This document shows, one piece after another, positions 17,863-26,243 of a stretch of DNA of 45,272 bases. Location of the stretch: assembly GCA_012270065.1 (NCBI GenBank), contig JAAXJB010000039.1:213550-258821 (forward strand), given 5' to 3'. Both the position numbers and the translations under genes were made by a program. The notes under the pieces were generated by a model. That model was not told where the DNA came from. It saw nothing but the letters and a program-made list of their open reading frames with translations, and did no database searches. Every line of letters starts with the position of its first letter. Position 1 is the stretch's first letter. This stretch comes from Rubripirellula sp. (GTDB lineage: Bacteria; Planctomycetota; Planctomycetia; Pirellulales; Pirellulaceae).

Positions 17863-18450
17863 ATGACCACGAAAACGGTCTTCACGACAGGCGAAGCAGC
17901 CAAAATTTGTAAAGTCAGTCAGCAGACAATCATCCGTTGTTTTGACAATGGTTCACTGAAAGGCTTTCGTGTCCCGGGGAGCAAATTCCGACGGATACCT
18001 CGAGAGCAGCTTTATCTGTTCATGAAAGAGAACGGCATTCCTACGGATGCTCTGGAAAGCGGCAAGAAGAAATTGCTGATCGTGGACGATGATCAGGATC
18101 TTGTCGATTTGATCAAAGATGGTTTTGAACGTGATGGCCGTTTTGACATCAGGACGGCCAACAACGGCTTCGACGCAGGCATGGGAGTCAAAGAGTTTCG
18201 CCCAGACCTGGTGATCCTTGATGTCATGCTTCCAGACATCAATGGAAAAGAGGTATGCCAGCGGGTCCGAAGCGATCCATCGATGGACATGGTCAAAATC
18301 CTGTGCATCTCCGGCATGGTTGAACACAGCAAAGTCGATGCTTTGAAAACCGCCGGTGCGAATGACTTCATGCAGAAACCGTTTGCGATTGATGATCTCA
18401 TTGGTCGTGCATGTGATCTGCTGGAAATTGAACGAAGCGTGGTAGGCTAG
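17863..18450 (+). CDS. Response regulator with N-terminal excisionase-type HTH and C-terminal receiver domain
   Basis: 195 aa. Residues ~6-55 form a MerR/excisionase-like (HTH_17) DNA-binding domain: FTTGEAAKICKVSQQTIIRCFDNGSLKGFRVPGSKFRRI-PREQL. Residues ~70-190 form a receiver domain with acidic pocket DDD (75-77), phosphoacceptor Asp120 in LVILDVMLPD, the Ser/Thr position in LCISG and the Lys in FMQKPF. The order DNA-binding then receiver is the reverse of common OmpR/NarL regulators. ATG 17863 has GGAGG 12 nt upstream; a GTG at 17851 and an earlier in-frame start at 17806 are less likely. The kinase gene begins one base after its stop, so they form a two-component pair. Confidence 0.93.
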   Translation: MTTKTVFTTGEAAKICKVSQQTIIRCFDNGSLKGFRVPGSKFRRIPREQLYLFMKENGIPTDALESGKKKLLIVDDDQDLVDLIKDGFERDGRFDIRTANNGFDAGMGVKEFRPDLVILDVMLPDINGKEVCQRVRSDPSMDMVKILCISGMVEHSKVDALKTAGANDFMQKPFAIDDLIGRACDLLEIERSVVG

Positions 18451-18451
18451 G

Positions 18452-19849
18452 TTGGATAGCGAGCATTCGCTATCACACATGCAGATGGAACAAATGCAGC
18501 CGGACCAGACACGAGTCGATTCCAGTCACTCTCTCACTTCGCATCGGTTGAAGGACCAGTACGATGTGAGGGAGGCGGCGAGCCAACTGGGTTTTTTGCC
18601 CTGCTTGAGGCGTGGTTCCGACCGATGGTGGTTACCGCAAACTGAGCGTGCCACGGATGCCATTGGCCATCTGCTTCTCATGAATCGACGGAATGGGAGC
18701 GTTGACAACCCATCTCTCGATTCAGCGGTCCGAGCGAGAGTAACCGGGGCGATGCTCAATGACCCGGCCTACTTCATTTTCGTGACGCTGAGTCATCCGG
18801 ATTCCGGAAGCATCGATTTATCACAACTCGTGACATGGCATGCCGAAAACATTACCAATCAAATCGCAGATGGTGATGCTTTTCTCGGTGCACCAAAGAT
18901 CACGCCTGAAATCGAGAAACGCTGGCGTAAACTGAGGGATCACTATCGTACGATTCCACACAGTCGATGGATGGAAGATGCTCCCTTGTGGCTTGAAGTA
19001 ACCGGTCCAAAGGTCTCGAAAACGTGGCAAGAACAGTGGCCGCTGTTGCGCATCAAGCCAGACGCATCCAAGAGTCAACCACCGACTGTTGATGTGACGT
19101 CAATGTTGCAAGAACTTGCCCGGTCAATCCAATACCAAAAGTCCCTTGAAAATGCATTCGATACCAGATTGCATGATGAAAAGCTTGCTGCGATCAAACA
19201 ACTTGCCTACGGATTGAGTCACGAAATCAACAATCCTCTCGCCAATATTTCAACACGGGCTGAGCAGTTACAACGAGGGGAATCAGATTCCCATCGGCTG
19301 GCTACTTTGCAGAGGATCATCGATCAGGTTTACCGTGCACATGAGATGATTGCTGATCTTATGTTCTATGCAAATCCTCCACAGCCTGAAAAACAACCAT
19401 GCCTGCCAGATGAATTGCTTGCTGAAGTGATCGGCTCCTTTGAAGAAGAGGCTGACCGACAATCGATTCAACTCCAGCTTGACGTCGAAAACTGCACTGA
19501 ACAAACCGCTGACCTTGAAATCGCGGCAGACGCGACAATGATCAAGGAAGCGATACGTGCTCTGGTTCGAAACGCGGTCGATGCGATCGGCTGTCAGGGA
19601 AGTATCGTCTTCAGAATAAAATGGGATTCCGATACCATCAGCATCAGCGTAGCGGACAGCGGCCCCGGACTGTCTGAACATGCAAGACTGCATGCTTTTG
19701 ATCCCTACTTCAGCGGCAGAGAAGCCGGACGAGGTCTGGGACTGGGCCTTTGCCGTGCCTATCGAATTGCAAAGCTACATGGTGGTGACATCGTTCTTTC
19801 GGGTGGACCATCAGGTTGCATTGCCACTCTCTCATTGCCACGATCCTGA
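18452..19849 (+). CDS. Soluble sensor histidine kinase
   Basis: 465 aa, partner of the preceding regulator. The dimerisation/phosphorylation helix carries LSHEINNPLANI with phospho-His at about residue 257. The catalytic domain shows the N box RNAVDAIG, G1 DSGPGL and G2 GRGLGLGLC, so it should be active. The ~240-residue N-terminal region has no transmembrane segment and no PAS or GAF motif I can recognise; it would sense a cytoplasmic signal. The frame starts at TTG 18452, one base after the regulator stop and with TAGGCTAGG just before it; ATGs at 18479, 18485 and 18494 are alternatives that change only the leader residues. Confidence 0.92.
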   Translation: MDSEHSLSHMQMEQMQPDQTRVDSSHSLTSHRLKDQYDVREAASQLGFLPCLRRGSDRWWLPQTERATDAIGHLLLMNRRNGSVDNPSLDSAVRARVTGAMLNDPAYFIFVTLSHPDSGSIDLSQLVTWHAENITNQIADGDAFLGAPKITPEIEKRWRKLRDHYRTIPHSRWMEDAPLWLEVTGPKVSKTWQEQWPLLRIKPDASKSQPPTVDVTSMLQELARSIQYQKSLENAFDTRLHDEKLAAIKQLAYGLSHEINNPLANISTRAEQLQRGESDSHRLATLQRIIDQVYRAHEMIADLMFYANPPQPEKQPCLPDELLAEVIGSFEEEADRQSIQLQLDVENCTEQTADLEIAADATMIKEAIRALVRNAVDAIGCQGSIVFRIKWDSDTISISVADSGPGLSEHARLHAFDPYFSGREAGRGLGLGLCRAYRIAKLHGGDIVLSGGPSGCIATLSLPRS

Positions 19850-19986
19850 AATTGCGGATGTCATGGGAAGTGCCGGCCAGAAATGATGTCTGATTTACAG
19901 TGTGTCGCCCAATGGCTGGCGGATCATGACGCCGAAGTCCCGTTATTCGACTTGTCTCGATAAATGGACTTGAATCGCCCGCTGGT

Positions 19987-20011
19987 CGATTCGCTGCGAA
20001 TCGCGGATAAT
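19987..20011 (+). promoter_or_regulatory. Palindrome abutting a -10-like hexamer upstream of gatA
   Basis: CGATTCGC T GCGAATCG (19987-20003) is a perfect 8-bp inverted repeat with a 1-bp centre. GATAAT follows at 20006-20011, a good -10 hexamer; a -35 match (CTGGTC, 19982-19987) is poor. The position suits an operator for the gatA-gatB transcript, but no protein is implicated. Confidence 0.4.
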
Positions 20012-20058
20012 CTTCTGCTTCCGTGAACTGGAATTCTGTCCATTCTGTTGGTTAAATC

Positions 20059-21549
20059 ATGCTCGATTCAGCGCAAGAAATTCTCAAACTTCAATCGCAA
20101 GGTGAAGCCACGGCGGTCGAGATCACAACTTCTGCAATCGAAAGGATCGAAGCCACTCAACAAAGTGTCAACGCATTCACGCACATCAATCGGGAATTAG
20201 CAATTTCCTCAGCTGAAAAAGTTGACGAGAAACGACGTCTGGGCGAACCCTTGGGCGCACTTGCAGGCGTACCAGTGGCTGTCAAGGATGTGTTGTGCAC
20301 ACAAGACATGCCAACCACGTGCTCATCAAACATGCTCCGCAATTTCCAGCCCCCTTATGACGCCAGCGTGGTCGAGAAACTTCGCAAAGCAGATGCGATT
20401 ATCATCGGCAAAACGAACATGGATGAGTTCGCCATGGGTGCCAGCACGGAAACCAGTGCTTTTGGGATCACACGCAACCCGTGGGATCTGACCCGGACAC
20501 CGGGTGGCAGCAGTGGGGGTGCAACCGCCTGCGTTGCGGCAGGAACCGTGCCACTTAGTCTGGGAACTGACACCGGTGGATCGATCAGGCAACCGGCAGG
20601 ATTCTGTGGAGTCACTGGTCTTAAACCCACCTATGGTCGCGTCAGCCGATACGGATTGGTGGCATTTGCCAGTAGCCTCGATCAGGTCGGTCCAATCGGG
20701 TGGTCCGTAGAAGACATTGCCTTACTTCTTCAGTGCATCTCGGGGTACGAACCCCGTGACTCGACTTCATTAAAACACGATGTCCCCGACTACCGCGCTG
20801 CTCTCGAGTCAAGTGATTTGCGTGGCCTGAAAATTGGCATTCTGCGTGAAGCATTGGATGTCGATGGAGTGGATGATGCCGTCAGGGAAGGGGTCATGAA
20901 CTCCGCCAAAGTATTTGAACAAGCCGGTGCTGAGATTATCGAAATCAGTCTCCCTCACAGTAAATATTGGGTGCCTACCTACTATGTAATCGCCCCCTCG
21001 GAAGCCAGCAGCAACCTATCGCGATACGATGGTGCGCATTACGGTCACCGTGCCTCTGATCTGCAGCCGGAAAAAGCTGAATCGCTTGGACCTCTGGTCG
21101 CAACCTATTGCCAAAGCCGTGCTGAGGGATTTGGGGCGGAAGTAAAACGTCGAATCATGGTTGGGACGTATGCCCTCAGCGAGGGCTACGCGGATCAGTA
21201 TTACACGCAGGCACTCAAGGCAAGACGACTGATCAAGGGCGACTATGATGTGGCTTTTTCCCAGGTTGATCTATTACTTGGGCCAGTATCACCCACTCCT
21301 GCGTTTCCAATCGGGGAGAAAATTGATGATCCATTGCAGATGTATCTCTGCGATCTGTTCACGGTAGGAGCCAACCTCGCCGGTATTCCCGCTATCTCTT
21401 TACCCGCTGGAACGGATCACCAAGGTCTGCCCTTAGCGATCCAACTCCAGGCTCCGGCGCTCGAAGAAACGCGTTTGTTATTCGCAGGTGCTGCCTACCA
21501 GGCTGCGACCGATTTTCACAAACTTCGTCCCGATACATTCGAATCCTGA
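20059..21549 (+). CDS. gatA: Asp/Glu-tRNA amidotransferase subunit A
   Basis: Amidase subunit of GatCAB, which releases ammonia from glutamine and channels it to GatB to convert Glu-tRNA(Gln) and/or Asp-tRNA(Asn) to the correct amides. The Ser-cisSer-Lys triad is visible: Lys76 in AVKDV, Ser151 in GGSSGG and nucleophile Ser175 in DTGGSIRQPA, each three residues earlier than in the well-studied S. aureus enzyme. 496 aa is normal. Just 6 bp separate it from gatB. GatC, the small third subunit that commonly precedes gatA, is not found upstream; only a 209-bp gap is there. Confidence 0.97.
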   Translation: MLDSAQEILKLQSQGEATAVEITTSAIERIEATQQSVNAFTHINRELAISSAEKVDEKRRLGEPLGALAGVPVAVKDVLCTQDMPTTCSSNMLRNFQPPYDASVVEKLRKADAIIIGKTNMDEFAMGASTETSAFGITRNPWDLTRTPGGSSGGATACVAAGTVPLSLGTDTGGSIRQPAGFCGVTGLKPTYGRVSRYGLVAFASSLDQVGPIGWSVEDIALLLQCISGYEPRDSTSLKHDVPDYRAALESSDLRGLKIGILREALDVDGVDDAVREGVMNSAKVFEQAGAEIIEISLPHSKYWVPTYYVIAPSEASSNLSRYDGAHYGHRASDLQPEKAESLGPLVATYCQSRAEGFGAEVKRRIMVGTYALSEGYADQYYTQALKARRLIKGDYDVAFSQVDLLLGPVSPTPAFPIGEKIDDPLQMYLCDLFTVGANLAGIPAISLPAGTDHQGLPLAIQLQAPALEETRLLFAGAAYQAATDFHKLRPDTFES

Positions 21550-21555
21550 ATTACC

Positions 21556-23037
21556 ATGACCCTTAGCGACGGTTACCCAACTGAAACCATCATCGGTCTC
21601 GAGGTGCACGTTCAGCTCAAAACACAAACAAAGTTGTTTTGCGGCTGCAGCACGCGTTTCGGTGCTCCGCCAAACACTCAGGTCTGCCCGGTATGCCTTG
21701 GTCTTCCAGGCGCGTTACCTGTCATGAATGAGCATGCCATCGACCTGGCAATCCGAGCTGGTCTGGCAATCGATTGCTCCATTCCACCCATGACAAAATG
21801 GGATCGCAAACAGTACTTCTACCCGGATCTTCCAAAGGGATATCAGATCAGTCAATTTGACCTTCCCATTTGTGCTGACGGCTTTCTTGAAATTCCCAAC
21901 GAGTCTGCCCCGGAAACGCCCCGCCGCATCGGAATCATACGGGCGCATCTGGAAGAAGACGCTGGCAAGAGCATGCATGACGAAGCAGCCGGTCGTCATG
22001 ACTCACGCATTGACCTCAATCGCTGCGGAACACCACTGCTGGAAATCGTCAGTCATCCGGACTTGCGATCGGCAAAAGAAGCGAAAGACTACCTGAACGA
22101 GCTGAAACTGCGCATGACTCATCTCGGGGTTTCAGATTGTGAAATGCAGGAGGGCAGTCTTCGAGTCGATGCCAACGTCAATCTGCACATTGATGTCAAC
22201 GGAAACAAGGTTGCAACACCGATTGCTGAAATCAAGAACATGAACAGTTTTCGAGCCGTTGAAAATGCGATCGAACACGAAATTGATCGGCAGTACGATG
22301 CTTGGGAAGAAACAGGCAAGACAATCAAGGACGAGGCCAAAACAACACGTGGCTGGGACGACACAAAAGGGAAAACCTTCCTGCAACGGGAAAAAGAAGA
22401 ATCTGCTGACTATCGATATTTTCCCGATCCGGATCTTTTACCGGTTCGCATCCCAAAAGAACGTGTTGACCAGGCCCGCGCGAACCTTGGTGAATTACCT
22501 GCTGAACTTTGCCAGCGTCTGCAAAAGCAATATGGCATCAAGTTGTACGATGCCAATGTCATTGTGAATCAGGGACGCGCACTGGTTGAATATTTTGAAA
22601 CAGCAGCGACACGATCCGGTGATGGAAAACGGACAAGTTCCTGGATACAGCAGGATGTGATGCGCAACCTGAATGAAAAACAGCTTGGCATTGAAGACTT
22701 CAGAATCAGTGCTGACCAACTGGGCGACCTGTTGCAGCGTGTGCGGCAGGGAGACTTTGACAACACACGAGCAAGAGATGTTTTTTCGCATATGCTGGAA
22801 ACAGGCCAGTCAGCCGAAGAAGCGATCAAGAGTCTGGGAATCGAAGCTGTCGATAGCAGCGACATAGAGTTACTTTGTCGTGAATTGCTGGATGCCAACC
22901 CACAAGTCATCGAAGATGTCAAGAATGGGAAACAGCAGGCAGTGGGAGCATTGATTGGTCAGGCAAAGAAAAAAAATGCCAATGCCAACCCCAAACAGGT
23001 ACGGGAAACCCTGCTAAAGTTGATCCAGCAATGCTGA
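21556..23037 (+). CDS. gatB: Asp/Glu-tRNA amidotransferase subunit B
   Basis: Kinase/transamidase subunit of GatCAB: it phosphorylates the misacylated tRNA's side chain and accepts ammonia from GatA. The N-terminal cradle starts IIGLEVHVQLKTQTKLFCGC and includes CPVCLGLPGALPV, with the Cys pairs (FCGCS, CPVC) that bind zinc in many members. KGYQISQFDLPI and EEDAGKSMHD, the Mg/ATP region, are also clear. The C-terminal YqeY-like helical part (about residues 345-493) ends in the usual tRNA-recognition tail. 493 aa is typical. Confidence 0.97.
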   Translation: MTLSDGYPTETIIGLEVHVQLKTQTKLFCGCSTRFGAPPNTQVCPVCLGLPGALPVMNEHAIDLAIRAGLAIDCSIPPMTKWDRKQYFYPDLPKGYQISQFDLPICADGFLEIPNESAPETPRRIGIIRAHLEEDAGKSMHDEAAGRHDSRIDLNRCGTPLLEIVSHPDLRSAKEAKDYLNELKLRMTHLGVSDCEMQEGSLRVDANVNLHIDVNGNKVATPIAEIKNMNSFRAVENAIEHEIDRQYDAWEETGKTIKDEAKTTRGWDDTKGKTFLQREKEESADYRYFPDPDLLPVRIPKERVDQARANLGELPAELCQRLQKQYGIKLYDANVIVNQGRALVEYFETAATRSGDGKRTSSWIQQDVMRNLNEKQLGIEDFRISADQLGDLLQRVRQGDFDNTRARDVFSHMLETGQSAEEAIKSLGIEAVDSSDIELLCRELLDANPQVIEDVKNGKQQAVGALIGQAKKKNANANPKQVRETLLKLIQQC

Positions 23038-23081
23038 CAGTTTGTCCCACCTGGACTCAAGCAGAATGAAGGAACATTCAT

Positions 23082-23567
23082 ATGGCTGATACAGATGACA
23101 CGCCGGTCCAGACAGAGAACCAGACACGGGACCTTGGTTTCAACGTCATTGTTGGATTCATTGTTTTGATTGCTGGCTGGCTTCTGCTAATGCCCTGGAT
23201 GCCGAATCTGGCAAAACATTCACTGGAACGCTTCCACCTCCGAACTCCGTCCTTTGCTATTTGGGCGGGACAGTTTCCGATTCCAGCGATGTACAACTTT
23301 GCGAATCAGTACAAAATCGATGAATTTCCACCCGGTTTTGTCATGATGGTTCTCGATGAAAATTGGCGGTATGCCAATCACTTCCCGGCGAGAGTCATCA
23401 CTTTTTTTGCGGGAAGGCATGACTTCCTGGCCTCAAAAAACGATCGCTGGTTCACCCTGAGGTCTTCATACCGTGGCCAGATGCTGGAATCCAAGTTTCA
23501 TCTGGAAGCCCGGGCCGAAGGTGGCTATGACTTGATTCGTATCGATGGAGATGGCGAATCATTATGA
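23082..23567 (+). CDS. Small membrane-anchored protein, unknown function
   Basis: 161 aa. A single transmembrane segment lies at about residues 21-43 (FNVIVGFIVLIAGWLLLMPW); the rest is hydrophilic with a beta-like C-terminus. No known motif. The ATG is preceded by GAAGGA at good spacing. Its stop overlaps the next gene's ATG by four bases (ATGA), so the two proteins are very probably made together and may form a complex in the membrane. Confidence 0.72.
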   Translation: MADTDDTPVQTENQTRDLGFNVIVGFIVLIAGWLLLMPWMPNLAKHSLERFHLRTPSFAIWAGQFPIPAMYNFANQYKIDEFPPGFVMMVLDENWRYANHFPARVITFFAGRHDFLASKNDRWFTLRSSYRGQMLESKFHLEARAEGGYDLIRIDGDGESL

Positions 23568-24385
23568 CCAACATCACTCAAACCATTGTCCGGAAACTCA
23601 AGCCTGCTGATATCAACCGACCTCTTGCTGCTTACCGACTCGTTCAGTTCGCCATCCTGATCAGCCTCTTCTGGAAATGGAGATTCTTTCTGGAAGCGAA
23701 CCTGATTTATGCCACGATTCCAGTCGGCGACCCCTTCTTTCCGGATTGGCTGAGGTCCATCGATACACTCCGCATCGCATTCTGGACGTTAGCGGCGGCG
23801 ACGGCAATCAGCTTGACCTCTCCCATGAACTGGTTGCGACAACTCTGTAGTTGGCTTGGTCTTTTCGCAGCAGGTGTGATGTGCATCCATCAGGGAAGCT
23901 ACAACGACGTTACCTTCGTAACAATCTGGTGGTGCTGCCTGTGGTCAGTATGGCTTGCACATCGACTGGGGAAGTGTCATCGAGAAAATCTGGTTCGACG
24001 GGCAGCATTTCTCTCTCGATTGATCATCTCTTTGATACTCCTTGGTGGTGCTGCCGGCAAATGGACGGCTGAGTACTGGTCCGGCGAAGTGCTCTATGAC
24101 ATTTACTTCGTAGATCGTGATTTCTGGATTTTCAATCACCTGCGTGAAAAGTATGCAGCGGACGAATTGCAGGAAATTGCCAAATGGTACAGCCGTCAGG
24201 TGGTACTCGTTGAAACAGTAAGTGGCATCGGATTATGGGCACTTCCAGCACGATGGGCGGCTGCTTTGGGTGTCATTATTCTTTCCGGAGTCGTCGTCCT
24301 TTCAAACTGGTACCTTGTCTCAGTCATTGCTTGCCTGCTCGGGCTTGCCTGTGCTGGATTCTTTGTCCCTCGCCGCTCTCGCTGA
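23564..24385 (+). CDS. Multi-pass membrane protein, possibly HTTM-like
   Basis: 273 aa with about six hydrophobic segments (near residues 23-45, 67-85, 93-110, 115-133, 147-165 and 205-262). The start, PLAAYRLVQFAILISLFWKW, resembles that of HTTM proteins, the horizontally transferred transmembrane domain related to vitamin-K-dependent gamma-carboxylase. The loop with WSGEVLYDIYFVDRDFW and the SRQVVLVETVSGIGLW segment also fit loosely. No catalytic residue can be assigned and the family match is weak. It overlaps the preceding small membrane-protein gene by four bases. Confidence 0.7.
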   Translation: MTNITQTIVRKLKPADINRPLAAYRLVQFAILISLFWKWRFFLEANLIYATIPVGDPFFPDWLRSIDTLRIAFWTLAAATAISLTSPMNWLRQLCSWLGLFAAGVMCIHQGSYNDVTFVTIWWCCLWSVWLAHRLGKCHRENLVRRAAFLSRLIISLILLGGAAGKWTAEYWSGEVLYDIYFVDRDFWIFNHLREKYAADELQEIAKWYSRQVVLVETVSGIGLWALPARWAAALGVIILSGVVVLSNWYLVSVIACLLGLACAGFFVPRRSR

Positions 24386-24442
24386 CAAAGCACACATCAG
24401 CTGGACAAAGTTACTTTTCAGGACACCCTTATAAACCGATTC

Positions 24443-25030
24443 CTATAGCACACCCTTGGTACTTGGAATGGCATCACTTCGCGGGTCCTTTTCAACAGCC
24501 ATCCGCACCGCACGCGCAACTGCCTTGAATACGCACTCGGATATATGATGCGCATTGCGACCATGGTGCAGAACAACGTGCAGATTGCACTTTGAGTTAG
24601 CTGCAAACGACTGCCAAAAATGCTCAACCAGTTCAGTATCAAACGATCCGATTTTGGCAGCTGCTATTGGTGCCTGGTATTCAAAGGCATAGCGACCTCC
24701 GAGATCAACAGCAGCGGTTACAAGACATTCATCCATCGGCAGAGTGAAGTGACCATACCTTCGGATACCAGCACGATTGCCAAGTGCCTGATCAAACGCC
24801 TGCCCCAAGGCGATCCCGATATCCTCGCAGGTGTGGTGATCATCGACATGCAAATCACCAACAGCTGCCACACTCAAGTCAATCAACGCATGTTTGGAAA
24901 ACAGATCCAGCATGTGATCAAGAAAACCAATTCCTGATGCCCGACTTCCGGATCCATCCCCATCAAGATCAACGGAAAGCTGGATATCTGTTTCTCCGGT
25001 TTTACGATCAACAGAGGCTGTACGAGTCAT
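24443..25030 (-). CDS. hisB: Imidazoleglycerol-phosphate dehydratase
   Basis: Sixth step of histidine synthesis: removes water from imidazole glycerol phosphate to give imidazole acetol phosphate, using a di-manganese centre. The metal-binding and catalytic His/Glu motifs are all visible: FLDHML, DDHHTCEDIGIALGQA, EHFWQSFA and LHHGRNAHHISECVFKA. 195 aa is a monofunctional HisB without the N-terminal histidinol-phosphatase domain of enterobacteria, so a separate phosphatase is needed (see the HisN-like gene at 37979). Third gene of hisD-hisC-hisB. Confidence 0.97.
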   Translation of the reverse strand: MTRTASVDRKTGETDIQLSVDLDGDGSGSRASGIGFLDHMLDLFSKHALIDLSVAAVGDLHVDDHHTCEDIGIALGQAFDQALGNRAGIRRYGHFTLPMDECLVTAAVDLGGRYAFEYQAPIAAAKIGSFDTELVEHFWQSFAANSKCNLHVVLHHGRNAHHISECVFKAVARAVRMAVEKDPRSDAIPSTKGVL

Positions 25031-25079
25031 GTCATCACCGGCAAATTACAGGATTGCGAATGTAGAGAGGCTAATTTTT

Positions 25080-26141
25080 TCAAGCAAGGTAACGCTCGAT
25101 GAGCATGAGACAGGCATCAATCTGCTGGTCGGTGCCAACCGAAATTCGCAGCCCCTGACCCCACTCCGGAAATTCCATGTATCGAACAAGAATCTGATTA
25201 TTCTTCAGAAATTCGTAAAGTTGATGATGTTTCCCATTGGGGTGTTGGCACCACACAAAATTTGCCTGTGAGGGTACAACACAAAAACCGAGGCTGGATA
25301 ACCGTTCTGTCATCCGAGCGCGTGTTGCTGCCATTTTTCCCTTGATATCTTCCAGCCAATCACCGCATCCCATGGCTGCCGTAGCAGCTGCGATCGCAAG
25401 CCCATCGCAATTGTAACTGTCTTTTATCTTTGCAAGTTCAGCTATTACCTGAGGTTGAGCCACAAGAAATCCAAACCTGACACCGGCCAGGCCATAGGAT
25501 TTACTGAGAGTCCGGGTGACCATGACCCGCTCATTCTGCTGCACAAGGTCAAGACAATTCTGCTCGGCAAAATCGGCATAAGCCTCATCAACAATCAGTG
25601 GACAGTCCAGTTGGTCGGCAAAATGCGCCACACGTTCGGGGCTCACCACCGTGCCACTGGGGCTGTTCGGGTTGGGTAGCAGCACAAGCCGCAGCTTGTC
25701 ATCGGATTGCCCGAACATCTCGGGTAAAGACCAGTCATCCGCGAATGCCACCTGCTCCCATTCGGCTCCCTGAATTTCTGCCAGGGTTCGATAGAGAATA
25801 TAACTGGGGTAGGGAAGTCTCAAACTCTGCCCTTCGCCAACAAAACCACGCACCAACAAGGTCAGTATTTCATCGCTTCCGTTGCCAGCAAGCACCCATT
25901 CCGGTCCCGGCAGATTCAATTGTTCAGCAGCAGCAATCCGAAACGCGGTTGCCATCGGGTCGGGATAACGATTCAACGGTCCACCGGCTGCCTCCCTGAT
26001 TGCCTCGACGACTGCCGGTGGTGGAGGGTAGGGATTTTCATTCGTATTCAGCTTGATGTACTTGCCCGGTGGCGGTTGCTCACCAGGCGCATATGGCATC
26101 ATTCGGGCAAGGGCAGGGCGGAAGTGGGACTTTTCAGCCAT
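25080..26141 (-). CDS. hisC: Histidinol-phosphate aminotransferase
   Basis: PLP-dependent class I/II aminotransferase forming histidinol phosphate from imidazole acetol phosphate. Visible: LNTNENPYPPPP at the N-terminus, NPNSPSGT, the Asp that contacts PLP nitrogen in IVDEAYADF, the Schiff-base Lys in TLSKSYGLAG, and the phosphate-binding Arg in GVRFGFL. 353 aa from ATG 26141. The frame remains open to a TTG at 26243 overlapping the hisD stop, but those 34 residues are rich in Trp/His/Pro and not family-like. No strong Shine-Dalgarno is seen. Confidence 0.95.
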   Translation of the reverse strand: MAEKSHFRPALARMMPYAPGEQPPPGKYIKLNTNENPYPPPPAVVEAIREAAGGPLNRYPDPMATAFRIAAAEQLNLPGPEWVLAGNGSDEILTLLVRGFVGEGQSLRLPYPSYILYRTLAEIQGAEWEQVAFADDWSLPEMFGQSDDKLRLVLLPNPNSPSGTVVSPERVAHFADQLDCPLIVDEAYADFAEQNCLDLVQQNERVMVTRTLSKSYGLAGVRFGFLVAQPQVIAELAKIKDSYNCDGLAIAAATAAMGCGDWLEDIKGKMAATRARMTERLSSLGFCVVPSQANFVWCQHPNGKHHQLYEFLKNNQILVRYMEFPEWGQGLRISVGTDQQIDACLMLIERYLA

Positions 26142-26243
26142 AGGTAAACGGACTTTCGTCCACCAGTTTGGGTTGGATCGCGTATCGGCGACGAATTGAT
26201 GAAGTTGAACAGGTAGCCAGGCAGGATGATCTATCCGCCTCAA

